A stretch of DNA of 64,000 bases from an uncultured Alphaproteobacteria bacterium (lineage in GTDB: Bacteria > Pseudomonadota > Alphaproteobacteria > Micropepsales > Micropepsaceae). The stretch covers positions 1 to 64,000 of the forward strand of contig CAIOFO010000010.1 of NCBI GenBank assembly GCA_903857685.1, given 5' to 3'. Positions within the stretch are counted from its first letter, which is position 1; every line of letters begins with the position of its first letter. Made by a program: the position numbers and the translations under genes. Below, piece after piece: positions 18,387-28,242 of this stretch. The notes beneath the pieces were generated by a model. The model was not told the origin of the DNA. It ran no database searches and saw nothing but the letters and a program-made list of their open reading frames with translations.

Positions 18387-19589
18387 ATGACGGCTCCCCT
18401 TGCCGGAATTCGCGTTATCGATGTCACCAATGTGCTGGCGGGGCCTTTCTGCACCTATCAGCTTGCGTTGCTGGGCGCCGACGTGATCAAGGCGGAAACG
18501 CCGGGCACCGGCGACCTGGCACGCCAGCTTGGCGCCGATCCCAAGCTCAGCAAGATACATATGGGCGCCTCGTTCCTGGCGCAGAATGCGGGCAAGCGGT
18601 CCATCACGATCAATCTGAAATCCGAAGGCGGAAAGGAAATTTTCCGGCGGCTGGTCAAACAGGCGCATGTGGTGGTTGAGAATTTCCGTCCCGGGGTAAT
18701 GGACCGGCTGGGCGTGGGTTATGAGGCCCTGAAAAAAATCAATCCCAAGCTGGTCTATTGCGCCTTGTCGGGTTTTGGCCAGGACGGACCGATGCGGGAT
18801 GCCCCGGCTTATGACCAGATTATCCAGGGGCTGTCGGGCGCCATGAGCATCACGGGCGACCAGGAGAGCGCCCCGTTGCGCGTGGGTTACCCCGTTTGCG
18901 ACAGCGTCGGCGGGATTACTGCCGCATTCGCCATCGCCGCCGCCCTGGTGGGGCAGGAACGTGGCGGGGAAGGTCGCTTCATCGATGTCGCCATGCTGGA
19001 TTCGACCATCGCCACCATGGGCTGGGTAGTGTCCAACTATCTGATCACCGGCCAGGTGCCCATTCCCATGGGCAACGACAATTTTACCGCCGCGCCGTCC
19101 GGAACCTTCAAGACCGGCGATGGGCTGCTGAATATTTCGGCCAACAAGCAGGAGCAGTTTTTGGCGCTTACCGAAGTAATCGGCCGGGCCAAGCTCGCGG
19201 TCGACCCGCGCTTTTCCGAACGTGAAGCGCGCAAGAAAAATCGTCAGGCACTGACCGATGAAATAGAGCCCGTGCTGGCGACGCGCAGCGCTGCAGAATG
19301 GGAGATCGCCTTCAACAAGGCCGGCATCCCGGCAGGCCGCGTCCTCAGCGTGCCGGAGGCATTGACGCTGCCAAATACCAGGCACCGTAAATTGCTGCGC
19401 ACGGTCGAGGGCACCAAGGGGTTAGACCGGCCGCTCACCGTGATGAATGGTGGCTATATTGTGTCGGATTGCGATGACGCGTCAAAATTGCCGCCACCCG
19501 GGCTGGGCGAGCATACCGAGCAGATCATGGCGGAGCTGGGCTATTCTCCCGCAGAGATCGCGCAAAGCCGAGAGAGCAAAGAGATATGA
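18387..19589 (+). CDS. CaiB/BaiF (class III) CoA-transferase
   Basis: PLAGIRVIDVTNVLAGPFCTYQLALLGADVIKAETPGTGDLAR; VVENFRPGVMDRLGVGYEALKKINPKLVYCALSGFGQDGPM. Confidence 0.93.
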   Translation: MTAPLAGIRVIDVTNVLAGPFCTYQLALLGADVIKAETPGTGDLARQLGADPKLSKIHMGASFLAQNAGKRSITINLKSEGGKEIFRRLVKQAHVVVENFRPGVMDRLGVGYEALKKINPKLVYCALSGFGQDGPMRDAPAYDQIIQGLSGAMSITGDQESAPLRVGYPVCDSVGGITAAFAIAAALVGQERGGEGRFIDVAMLDSTIATMGWVVSNYLITGQVPIPMGNDNFTAAPSGTFKTGDGLLNISANKQEQFLALTEVIGRAKLAVDPRFSEREARKKNRQALTDEIEPVLATRSAAEWEIAFNKAGIPAGRVLSVPEALTLPNTRHRKLLRTVEGTKGLDRPLTVMNGGYIVSDCDDASKLPPPGLGEHTEQIMAELGYSPAEIAQSRESKEI

Positions 19590-20419
19590 GCGAAAAAACC
19601 CCCGAAGAATTGCTGGCAGAGGCCAAGGCCTATTGGACCACCAGTATCATCGATATTCATCCCGGCAAGATCGCCATGCGCGGTTATCCGATCCAGGACC
19701 TGATCGGAAAAATCACCTTTCCGCAGATGATCTGGCTGATGCTGCGCGGCGACCTGCCGAACGCAATGCAGGCAAAATTGCTGGACGCCGCCCTGGTGGC
19801 GTCGGTTGATCACGGGCCGCACGCCCCGTCCATTGCCATCGCCCGCATGGCGGCGACGACCGGCGTCGAACTCAACAATGTCATGGCGTCGGCCATCAAT
19901 GTCCTGGGTACCGTGCATGGCGGCGCGGGGCAGGAATGCATGCAGTTGTACGAGATCATTGCTGCAAATCCCAAGTCGGAAAAAGACCTTCCCGGCGCCG
20001 TGGATGATGCGCTGGCCGAGTTTGTCGCGGAGCATGGAAAGATCATCCCGGGTTTCGGTCATCGTTTTCATCCCATTGATCCACGCTGCGCGCCGCTGTT
20101 TGCCCTCATTGACCAGGCCCGCGAGGCCGGTGTGGTAACGGGGCGTTATGCCGTTATCGGCAGGGAGGTCGAAGCGGGCATCAAGCGGCGCAGCGGCAAG
20201 CCCATCCCGATGAACATAGACGGCATTACGGCGGTGATTTTCTGCGAGCTGGGCTTTGCGCCGCCATTGGGGCGCGGTCTTTTCATTCTTTCACGGTCTG
20301 TCGGCATCCTCTCCCATGCCTGGGAAGAGATCAGCCATGGATCGCGCATGAAGGGCCCGATGCCCAAATCCATTCCCTATACCTATGACGGACCAAAAGG
20401 CCCGCGCAAACCCGAATAG
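19586..20419 (+). CDS. Citryl-CoA lyase-like protein (citrate synthase superfamily)
   Basis: About 277 aa citrate-synthase-like fold with conserved His regions (SVDHGPHAPSIAIARM, GTVHGGAGQECMQLYE, GFGHRFHPIDPRCAPLF); ATG overlaps the upstream CDS stop. Confidence 0.8.
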   Translation: MSEKTPEELLAEAKAYWTTSIIDIHPGKIAMRGYPIQDLIGKITFPQMIWLMLRGDLPNAMQAKLLDAALVASVDHGPHAPSIAIARMAATTGVELNNVMASAINVLGTVHGGAGQECMQLYEIIAANPKSEKDLPGAVDDALAEFVAEHGKIIPGFGHRFHPIDPRCAPLFALIDQAREAGVVTGRYAVIGREVEAGIKRRSGKPIPMNIDGITAVIFCELGFAPPLGRGLFILSRSVGILSHAWEEISHGSRMKGPMPKSIPYTYDGPKGPRKPE

Positions 20420-20437
20420 CGAGTTGAGGAGCTTAAG

Positions 20438-22195
20438 ATGCAAGAGTTGGTTTCAAAGCAGCTGGTAAAATACCTGGAAGGGCGCGGCGTCACGCATATT
20501 TTTGGCCTGTGTGGCCATACCAATATCGCGGTCTTGACCGAGATCGGAAAAAGCTCGATCCGCTTCGTCAATTCGCGCCACGAGCAGATCGCGGCGCATG
20601 CCGCCGATGGCTATGCCCGTGTGACGAAAAAGGCCAGCGTCGTGCTCTCCCATCTTGGACCGGGACTGACCAACGCCGCCACCGGCGTCGCGACGGCGGC
20701 GCTGGATTCCATACCGATGGTGGTGATTGCCGGGGACATTCCCAGTCACTATTACGGCAAGAACCCGCATCAGGAAATCAATTTGCACTCGGACGCCGCC
20801 CAGTTCGAGATCTACAAACCTTTTGTAAAGCGCGCATGGCGCGTGGAACGGGCCGATCTGCTGCCCGACATCATCGACAAGGCGTTCCACTTGGCCGAAA
20901 GCGGTCGCCCCGGACCGGTACTGGTATCCGTGCCGATGGATATTTTCTCTGCCAAGATCGACACCGCCCTTTTCGAGCGCATCAAGCCCAATGCAATGTC
21001 CTATGCCAAACCGTCACTGGATGAGACGGTGGCGGAAAAGATCGTCGCCATTCTGCTCGCCGCCAAGAAGCCGCTGATCTATGCCGGCGGCGGCGTCATG
21101 CTGGCGGATGCGAATGCCGAACTGGCGCAATTTGTCGACCGGCTGGGAATTCCCGTGGCGCATTCGCTGATGGGCAAAGGCGTATTGCCGGACGATCATC
21201 CCTTCGTGCTGGGCATGACCGGTTTCTGGGGCACCCAATACATCAATGATTCCTGCCGCACCGCCGACGTCATTCTGGCTTTGGGTACGCGCTTCTGCGA
21301 AGCCGATTGCAGCTCCTTTGACCCGGAATATACCTTTGCCATTCCGCCGACCCGCCTGATTCATATCGACATCGATCCGGCCGAAATCGGCCGCAATTAT
21401 CCGGTCGAGATCGGCGCCGTCGCGGACCTGAAACAGGCGCTGGTGGCGCTCAATCGCATCGCCAAGAAAGCCGCGCCGGACGGGCGGCGCAATGAGCCGC
21501 TGCGCAAGGAAATTGCCGCCTATCGTGCGGAGTTCAAAGCGAGCCGCGCCGAAGCCGAAACATCCAGCCAGTTCCCGATGCGCCCGGAACGCATTCTGGC
21601 GGATGTGCGCGCCGTGCTGCCGCGCGACGCAATCATTACCACCGATGTCGGCTGGAACAAGAACGGCGTGGGACAGCAATTTCCCGTCTACACGCCGGGT
21701 TCGGTCCTGACACCGGGCGGTTATGCCACCATGGGCTTCGGCGCGCCGGCGGCGATCGGCGCCAAAATCGCGGCTCCCGACAAGGTTGTTGTCTCACTGG
21801 TCGGAGACGGCGGTTTTGGGCAGAACCCTGCCTTGCTCGCCACCGCCTTTGAAGAAGACACGGCAGTCGTGTGGATCATCATGAACAACCGCGCCTTTGG
21901 AACCATTGCCGGGCTGCAAAAGGCGCATTACGGCACCACGACAGGCACGGTCTTCGAGAAGAATGGCACGCCCTATTCGCCGGATTTTGCTGCCGTCGCG
22001 AGGGCTTACGGCATAGACGGTGTGCGCATTGAATCGGCGGATCAGTTCAAGCCCGCGCTGGAAGCGGCCATCAAGGCCAATGTGCCATATGTACTGGACG
22101 TGACCATGGAGAATGCGCCGGTTCCCACCTCCGGCCATTGGAACATCATGGATATCTATTCCCCGGGCAGGAAGGTCCACCACGTTTCCACCTGA
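20438..22195 (+). CDS. Thiamine-diphosphate-dependent enzyme, acetolactate-synthase-like
   Basis: RHEQIAAHAADGYARVT (conserved Glu), GPGLTNAATGVATAALDSIPMVVIAGD, ThDP motif VGDGGFGQNPALLATAFEEDTAVVWIIMNN. Confidence 0.88.
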   Translation: MQELVSKQLVKYLEGRGVTHIFGLCGHTNIAVLTEIGKSSIRFVNSRHEQIAAHAADGYARVTKKASVVLSHLGPGLTNAATGVATAALDSIPMVVIAGDIPSHYYGKNPHQEINLHSDAAQFEIYKPFVKRAWRVERADLLPDIIDKAFHLAESGRPGPVLVSVPMDIFSAKIDTALFERIKPNAMSYAKPSLDETVAEKIVAILLAAKKPLIYAGGGVMLADANAELAQFVDRLGIPVAHSLMGKGVLPDDHPFVLGMTGFWGTQYINDSCRTADVILALGTRFCEADCSSFDPEYTFAIPPTRLIHIDIDPAEIGRNYPVEIGAVADLKQALVALNRIAKKAAPDGRRNEPLRKEIAAYRAEFKASRAEAETSSQFPMRPERILADVRAVLPRDAIITTDVGWNKNGVGQQFPVYTPGSVLTPGGYATMGFGAPAAIGAKIAAPDKVVVSLVGDGGFGQNPALLATAFEEDTAVVWIIMNNRAFGTIAGLQKAHYGTTTGTVFEKNGTPYSPDFAAVARAYGIDGVRIESADQFKPALEAAIKANVPYVLDVTMENAPVPTSGHWNIMDIYSPGRKVHHVST

Positions 22196-22244
22196 ATTAG
22201 ACGGGGCCTTTTTCCTTCGGTATAAGGGATCAGGAGATGGCAGT

Positions 22245-24140
22245 ATGCGACGATCCATAGCGACGGTTTCACTCAGCGGCACGCTGGAGGAGAAACTGGA
22301 GTCTGTCGCTGCTGCCGGGTTTGACGCCGTCCACATTTCAGACAGCGATATCCTCTACTATGGGGATACGCCGCATTCCGTGAAAAGCTTGGCTGGCGAC
22401 CTTGGCCTTGCGATCGATGCTTATCAACCGCTGCGTGATCTTGAAGGCTTGGACGATCAGGCTTTTCGCAAGAACCTGGACCGGATCAAGCGCAAATTCG
22501 ACCTGATGGCGGAATTGGGCGCTCCGCTTGCCTTGATATCCGCCTCGACCCTGACGTCAAGTTCGAGCGATCATGAGCGCATTGCCGCGCAACTGCGCAC
22601 GGTCGCGGAATTGGCGGCGCAGCGGGACATCAGGCTGGCATATGGTGCACTGAGCTGGGCGGCCCATATCCGCGACGTGGCGCAGGCCTGGGAAATCGTT
22701 CAGCGTGTCGGCAGCCCCCAGCTTGATCTGTTCATCAACGCCTTTCAGATGTTGGCGACGGGGACAACGTCTCAGAATCTTCGCGAAATCCCGGGTGCCC
22801 GAATTGCAGCCGTCCTGCTCGCGGACGCGCCCCTGGTGACGATCGATCCGGTGAGCAAAAATCGGTTCTACAGCTGCTTTCCGGGCGAAGGGGACCTGGA
22901 CCTGACGGCATTCGTTCAGGCGGTTCTGAAGACAGACTATACCGGAGCGCTCACGCTTGAAGTCTTCAATGAGGCATTTCGCAGTTCTTCTTCCCGCCAG
23001 ATTGCCGATGACGGCATGCGCTCGCTGCGTCTGCTTGAGGAGAATGTGCGGCTTGCGACATCGGGGGATCAGGCGAAGGTCGCATTGTTCGATCCGCCGC
23101 CGCCCGCGAAGGTGTCCGGCGTGGAATTCCTGGAATTTGCCGCTTCCGGCGCGGATGCCGAGGCGCTGGACAGTTGGTTCACCAGCTTTGGTTTTCACAA
23201 GCTGGGCAAGCATCGCAGCAAGAACGTATTTTTGTACCGCAACGGCCGCGTCAACCTGGCGCTGAATTCCGAACCCGACTCATTCGCGCACTCCTATTAC
23301 CTGATGCACGGGCCATCGGTCTGCGCTATCGGCCTGCGTACCGACGATGATCAGCGTGCCCTGTCACGCGCGCTGACGTTTAACGCAACGCGGTATGAAG
23401 GGCGTGTCGGGCCCAACGAGCTCAGTATTCCGGCCATTCGCGGCCTGGACGGCAGCTTGATATATTTCGTCGCTGAGCATGACGCCAAGAATCTCTATGA
23501 AATAGAGTTTGCCATCGAGCCGTCCAAGGACGGCTCGAACGCCTTGCTTGAGGCTGTTGATCATCTGGCGTTGTCGCTCCCCTCCGGCCAGATGGATTCG
23601 CGGGTCTTGTTCTATCGCGCCGTGCTGGGTTTCGAGGCGGATGCAACCTTCCTTCTGGCCGATCCCAACGGATTGGTGAAAAGCCGCGCGGTGTCTTCCC
23701 GGGGACATTCCGTGCGCATCCCGCTCAATACCTCGGTGGGTCAACTTACCGGGACGGCGCGCCAGGTCAGCACGCAAGGCGGGGCGGCCGTTCATCATGT
23801 GGCTTTTGAGTGTGACGATATTTTCGCCACGGTGGCTTCGCTGCGCAAATCGGGCGCCAGGCTGCTCGATATTCCGGCGAATTATTATGAGGACCTGGCG
23901 GCGCGCTTCGATCTGAAAGATGAATTCACCGCCAAATTGAAAAGCGCGCATATCCTTTACGACCGGATCGGCAAGGGCGAATTTCTGCACGTCTACAGCG
24001 AACCTTTTCAGGACCGCTTCTTTTTCGAGTTTGTCCAGCGCACCGACGGATATGACGAATATGGCGCCGCCAACGCTCCGTTCCGCATGGCCGCCATTGC
24101 CCGGCTGCAACGCGCCCGCGACAGACTCAATGTGATGTAA
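22245..24140 (+). CDS. quiC: Bifunctional TIM-barrel / HPPD-like protein, QuiC-type 3-dehydroshikimate dehydratase
   Basis: N-term MRRSIATVSLSGTLEEKLESVAAAGFDAVHISDSDILYY (QuiC1-like); C-term 4-hydroxyphenylpyruvate-dioxygenase-like VOC fold (AAVHHVAFECDDIFATVASLR; FLHVYSEPFQDRFFFEFVQRTDGYDEYGAANAPFRMAA). Confidence 0.82.
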   Translation: MRRSIATVSLSGTLEEKLESVAAAGFDAVHISDSDILYYGDTPHSVKSLAGDLGLAIDAYQPLRDLEGLDDQAFRKNLDRIKRKFDLMAELGAPLALISASTLTSSSSDHERIAAQLRTVAELAAQRDIRLAYGALSWAAHIRDVAQAWEIVQRVGSPQLDLFINAFQMLATGTTSQNLREIPGARIAAVLLADAPLVTIDPVSKNRFYSCFPGEGDLDLTAFVQAVLKTDYTGALTLEVFNEAFRSSSSRQIADDGMRSLRLLEENVRLATSGDQAKVALFDPPPPAKVSGVEFLEFAASGADAEALDSWFTSFGFHKLGKHRSKNVFLYRNGRVNLALNSEPDSFAHSYYLMHGPSVCAIGLRTDDDQRALSRALTFNATRYEGRVGPNELSIPAIRGLDGSLIYFVAEHDAKNLYEIEFAIEPSKDGSNALLEAVDHLALSLPSGQMDSRVLFYRAVLGFEADATFLLADPNGLVKSRAVSSRGHSVRIPLNTSVGQLTGTARQVSTQGGAAVHHVAFECDDIFATVASLRKSGARLLDIPANYYEDLAARFDLKDEFTAKLKSAHILYDRIGKGEFLHVYSEPFQDRFFFEFVQRTDGYDEYGAANAPFRMAAIARLQRARDRLNVM

Positions 24141-24149
24141 GCCGCCGGG

Positions 24150-24896
24150 TCAGTCGGCGCGGTCCCAGTCATTTGCCGCCGCGATATCCTTTCCGCCGAT
24201 GAGCGGCTGCGGCAGCCGGCCGTAGCGGGGACGGGCGCGGAAATCCTTGTGCAGAAAAAGCGATGTGGCACAACGATACCAGCGCAGCGGCCGGAAATCG
24301 TGAAAATCCACCTGAATCAGGTCCGCCGCGCGCAGCAGGGCGGTGGTGTTGGGATACCAGTCTGCGTTGTCCAGAAGGATGAAGCCGCCGGGCTTCAAGA
24401 GCTTCAAGGCGGCTTTGGCGCAGCGATAACGGCTTGCGCTGGCGTCAACGATCACCGCGTCAAAGCTGCGGCCCAGCGCCGCCATGTCATCGGTGATGCG
24501 TTCCGCCGTGGTGGAACGGATTTCTGCATTCGGAAAGCCGTTGGAATCCAGGATGCGCGCCCATTCCGCATCGGTTTCCAAGGTGACGACGGATTTGGCG
24601 CGCTGACTCCAGAATTCAGTCGAATGGCCGCCGCCGAGTTCCAGCAGGTCGAAAGCCGTCAAATCCAGCCCCATCAGGTATTCGATCAGGCCATAGGACA
24701 TCATCGGAATGACGCGTTCGTCGCCCAGGACGCAGATGCCGGTTTCCAGCGATTTGCGAAAGCCCAGTCCGTGACTGAGAATGTTCAGGGCGGAAGCCTC
24801 GAACATGGCGGCCTCCGGCATTTCCACACAGTCCAGCCGATTGCGGACCTGGTCGCCCGATTGCGCGGTATCCTGGGATGCACGGTTCCAGAACAT
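24150..24896 (-). CDS. Class I SAM-dependent methyltransferase-like protein
   Basis: DLLELGGGHSTEFWSQRAKSVVTLETD, FDAVIVDASASRYRCAKAALKLLKPGGFILLDNADW. Confidence 0.7.
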   Translation of the reverse strand: MFWNRASQDTAQSGDQVRNRLDCVEMPEAAMFEASALNILSHGLGFRKSLETGICVLGDERVIPMMSYGLIEYLMGLDLTAFDLLELGGGHSTEFWSQRAKSVVTLETDAEWARILDSNGFPNAEIRSTTAERITDDMAALGRSFDAVIVDASASRYRCAKAALKLLKPGGFILLDNADWYPNTTALLRAADLIQVDFHDFRPLRWYRCATSLFLHKDFRARPRYGRLPQPLIGGKDIAAANDWDRAD

Positions 24897-24897
24897 T

Positions 24898-26757
24898 TTA
24901 AGCTCCTGCCTGCTGGTTTTTCGGAAGAGGAATCGCGTCGAAGGCGATGGTCATTCTGGCCTGATCGGAATGAAAAGGCACGGTGCCGTGCCACAGGAAA
25001 GACGGGAAAAGCACCAGCCGGCCGGGTTTTGGCTGAACGATGCGCCGTATTGTGTCGGCAAACCCCAGATCGGCGGAGGGTTCACCGAATTTGAGCCAGC
25101 CCTGCTTGGTCGTGGCGTCGCCGGCGACGTCTGGAACATCGACATAATAACATGAGCTGATCCAGCCGGTATGAATATGGTTGGTGTGAAAACCGCCATC
25201 TTGCATGCGGGATGACCAGGAGCCGGAAAATCGGAATTGGTCGGTGCGTCTTCCAAGGAAGGGATGGCTTGGGTCGTCTTTCATGCCCTCGATATAGCGG
25301 CCCAGTGCATCGGTAATGCGCCATTTCAATTTATCACGCAGGGCATGGCGGTATTGAAAAATGTCCTCTGGTACGCGCGTGCCGCCGCGCAAAGTCTGGC
25401 TGAAGAATTGCCGTGCGCTTGAATGCAGCGTTTCGAGATGTGTCCGCAGATCGGCGTGAAAGGCGGCAATATCGGAATAGCCCTCCGGCGGATCGAGATC
25501 GAAAATCTGCACGAAACGATCATAGTCATTCAGGAGATCTTCGCGGCTGTCGTTGTTTGCGCGATAGCACAGCCCCAGAACCGCAAGCGCCGCCTGATTG
25601 TGGGGCGACCGGGCGATGGCGCCCTCCACCAGTGTCTGTGCCTTTGGTGAATCGGCCTGGCCGAGCAGGTAGTAGGCAAAGGCGGTTTGCAGGTCCGCAT
25701 CATCCGGACAGGATTTCCGGCCGGTTTCAAAAGCGGCAATGGCGCCGCCATGGTCGCCCAGCGCGCTCATTGCCCGGGCCAGGCCAATATGCGCGGCGGC
25801 GTGGCCGGGCGCGAGTTTCAGGGCTCGCTGATAGTACCCTACGGCATCGCAGGCACGCTCCAATAGCTGTAGTTGGTCGCCCTTGGCCGTGGGTGGAACC
25901 GGCGAGGCCGGTCGCGCCACGATGGCCTGGTCATACGAACGCAGCATCTCCGAATCGCGGTCCGCGCGGTGCAGTAGCTCGTTAAGCAGCAAATGGGTTT
26001 TCAGATCCATCGGATCTTGCGCCAGCACACGGCGGTAAGCCGCTGCCGCGCGTTCCGGGTGATGCAAGTGTTCCAGGACGGTGGCCCGATTTCTTTCCGC
26101 TGCCAGCAGGGCGGGCGTCAGTGCCACGGCGCGGTCGAAATGCGGCAATGCTTCCGCGAAACGTCGCTGAAGCATCTTGGCAAATCCGAGGGAATTTTCC
26201 AGATCGGCGGCCACGTCATTTTCAGCCGGCAACCGCAATCCCGCCGAGAGTATGGCTTCGGCTTGCGGATAGGCTTCCAGTTCGTTCAAGGCTGCGCCCA
26301 AGCCTGCCAGCGCCGGCACGAAGCTGCCATTTCGCGCCAGGATGGCGCGATAGAGTTTTTCGGCATCACGCAACTGGCCGATGGTTCGCAAGGTGCCCGC
26401 CAGCGCCAGTTCGGCATCGGCAAATCCGGCGCGGGCCTGGAGGGCGTTCCGGTAGGCCGATACGGCTGCCGCCGATTCGCCTTTCGCGCGTAACGCATTG
26501 CCCAGGTAGAACAGCGCCATGGGTTGGCCGGGATTGTCTTTCAGCACCTGGGTCAGGATGCTTTCGGCTTCATCAGGCCGGTTTTGCTCCAGTCGCACGA
26601 CGCCCATCAGCATCATCGCCTGCGGCAAGCCGGGCCGCCGCCGCAGGACCTCGGCAAGCAGTTGTTCTGCCGTGCGACTGTCTCCGGCATTGAGATGCTG
26701 GACGGCACGGGACAACAAGCTGGGAGTGTCTTGCTCAGTCTGTTGAGCAGTGTTCAT
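24898..26757 (-). CDS. TPR-repeat protein with C-terminal putative 2OG-Fe(II) oxygenase domain
   Basis: Many TPR units plus C-term DGGFHTNHIHTGWISSCYYVDVP...GRLVLFPSFLWHGTVPFHSDQARMTIAFDAIP (H-x-H and distal H/R iron/2OG pattern). Confidence 0.8.
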   Translation of the reverse strand: MNTAQQTEQDTPSLLSRAVQHLNAGDSRTAEQLLAEVLRRRPGLPQAMMLMGVVRLEQNRPDEAESILTQVLKDNPGQPMALFYLGNALRAKGESAAAVSAYRNALQARAGFADAELALAGTLRTIGQLRDAEKLYRAILARNGSFVPALAGLGAALNELEAYPQAEAILSAGLRLPAENDVAADLENSLGFAKMLQRRFAEALPHFDRAVALTPALLAAERNRATVLEHLHHPERAAAAYRRVLAQDPMDLKTHLLLNELLHRADRDSEMLRSYDQAIVARPASPVPPTAKGDQLQLLERACDAVGYYQRALKLAPGHAAAHIGLARAMSALGDHGGAIAAFETGRKSCPDDADLQTAFAYYLLGQADSPKAQTLVEGAIARSPHNQAALAVLGLCYRANNDSREDLLNDYDRFVQIFDLDPPEGYSDIAAFHADLRTHLETLHSSARQFFSQTLRGGTRVPEDIFQYRHALRDKLKWRITDALGRYIEGMKDDPSHPFLGRRTDQFRFSGSWSSRMQDGGFHTNHIHTGWISSCYYVDVPDVAGDATTKQGWLKFGEPSADLGFADTIRRIVQPKPGRLVLFPSFLWHGTVPFHSDQARMTIAFDAIPLPKNQQAGA

Positions 26758-26973
26758 CGCGTTCTGATTTTCGCCTGGTGGAATGGACCAAACGGTACAC
26801 AAGAATGCCGCAGCCGGTAAGCGCCCCAAATAATGTTGCAATAGCGGTCTGCATCATGGTGCTATCGTTATCGGCATGGTCTGGATGTTTCCAAATAACC
26901 CATTGTAATATAAACATATTCTATAAATAATCGGTCTTACCGTGCCCACCAATCCTGTTCGCGAGGCGGTGCC

Positions 26974-28242
26974 ATGAACGCAGTCATGCCAACCAAGCTG
27001 AACCGCCAGCAGATCCTGGGGTTCTGGGCGTCATGGTCCGGCTGGATGCTCGATGGCATGGATTCGGTAATCTATGCCCTGGTTCTGAGCCCGGCGCTCA
27101 AGGAATTGCTGCCGCTATCGGGCTTGGCGGGCGGCCCCGCCGACATCGCCTTTGCCGGTTCGATCCTTTTCGCGCTGTTCCTGATGGGCTGGGGCCTGTC
27201 GTTCATCTGGGGGCCGATCGCCGACCGCTTCGGCCGCACCAAATGCCTGGCCGCCTCCATTCTCATTTTTTCCATTTTCACGGGCGCTGCTGCTTTGTCC
27301 CAAAATGTCTGGGAGCTGGGACTGTTCCGTTTCCTGGCGGGCATCGGCATCGGCGGCGAATGGGCAATGGCGGGCACATATATTGCCGAGGCATGGCCGG
27401 AAGACCGGCGCAAGGCAGGCGCCGGTTATCTGCAGACCGGATATTATGCCGGATTCTTTCTTGCCGCTGCGCTCAACTTCACCGTCGGCGCGCGCTATGG
27501 CTGGCGCGCCATGTTCCTGTGCGGCGCCGTGCCGGTGCTGGTGGCATTGTTCACGCTTGTCCGCGTCAAAGAACCGGCCCGTTGGGAAAAATCCCATGCC
27601 AGCACGGCGGGCGCGCCGCTGCGCATGATCTTCAGCGGCGAATATCTCAGCCGCACCATCGTCAATACGCTGCTGGTTTCCATCGCCATTGTTGGATTGT
27701 GGGCGGGCACCGTTTATGAGCCCACGGCCCTGCTGACGCTGGCCAAGAATGCGGGGCTGTCTCCTGTCAGCGGCACACGGCTTGTGTCGCTTGGCACCGC
27801 CATACTTTCCGTCGGCACGATTCTAGGCTGCCTGCTCGCGCCGGTGCTGGCGGAACGCTATGGCCGCAAGAAAACCCTGGCGGGATATTTCATCGGCATG
27901 GCGCTGGCGATCGCGCTGGCCTTTGGTTGGGCCTTTTACCTCCCCGCCGGATTGACGCCCTTCCTCGCGATCCTGTTCTTCCTGGGACTGGCGGGCGGCA
28001 ATTTTGCCATCTTCAGCCTGTGGCTGCCCGAGCAATATACCACCGCGATGCGCGCGACGGCCTTTGCCTTCTGCACATCATTCGGCCGCTTCCTTGGCGC
28101 GGCGGCGAATTTCGCAATTGCCGCCACGATTGCCTGGACCGGGTCGCTGGGCCATGTCATCGCCCTGACTGCGATACCCTTCGTGCTGGGTCTGGCCATC
28201 ATTCCTTTTGCGCTGGAAACCAAAGGGCGCAAGCTGCCTTAA
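26974..28242 (+). CDS. MFS transporter (sugar/acid:H+ symporter-like)
   Basis: LDGMDSVIYALVLSPALKELLP, IWGPIADRFGRTKCLAASI, GIGIGGEWAMAGTYIAEAWPEDRRKAGAG. Confidence 0.87.
   Translation: MNAVMPTKLNRQQILGFWASWSGWMLDGMDSVIYALVLSPALKELLPLSGLAGGPADIAFAGSILFALFLMGWGLSFIWGPIADRFGRTKCLAASILIFSIFTGAAALSQNVWELGLFRFLAGIGIGGEWAMAGTYIAEAWPEDRRKAGAGYLQTGYYAGFFLAAALNFTVGARYGWRAMFLCGAVPVLVALFTLVRVKEPARWEKSHASTAGAPLRMIFSGEYLSRTIVNTLLVSIAIVGLWAGTVYEPTALLTLAKNAGLSPVSGTRLVSLGTAILSVGTILGCLLAPVLAERYGRKKTLAGYFIGMALAIALAFGWAFYLPAGLTPFLAILFFLGLAGGNFAIFSLWLPEQYTTAMRATAFAFCTSFGRFLGAAANFAIAATIAWTGSLGHVIALTAIPFVLGLAIIPFALETKGRKLP

Noticed and set aside
23518-23540. Inverted repeat GAGCCGTCC-AA-GGACGGCTC
   Set aside because: Lies inside the quiC coding sequence without a T-tract; probably incidental to coding.
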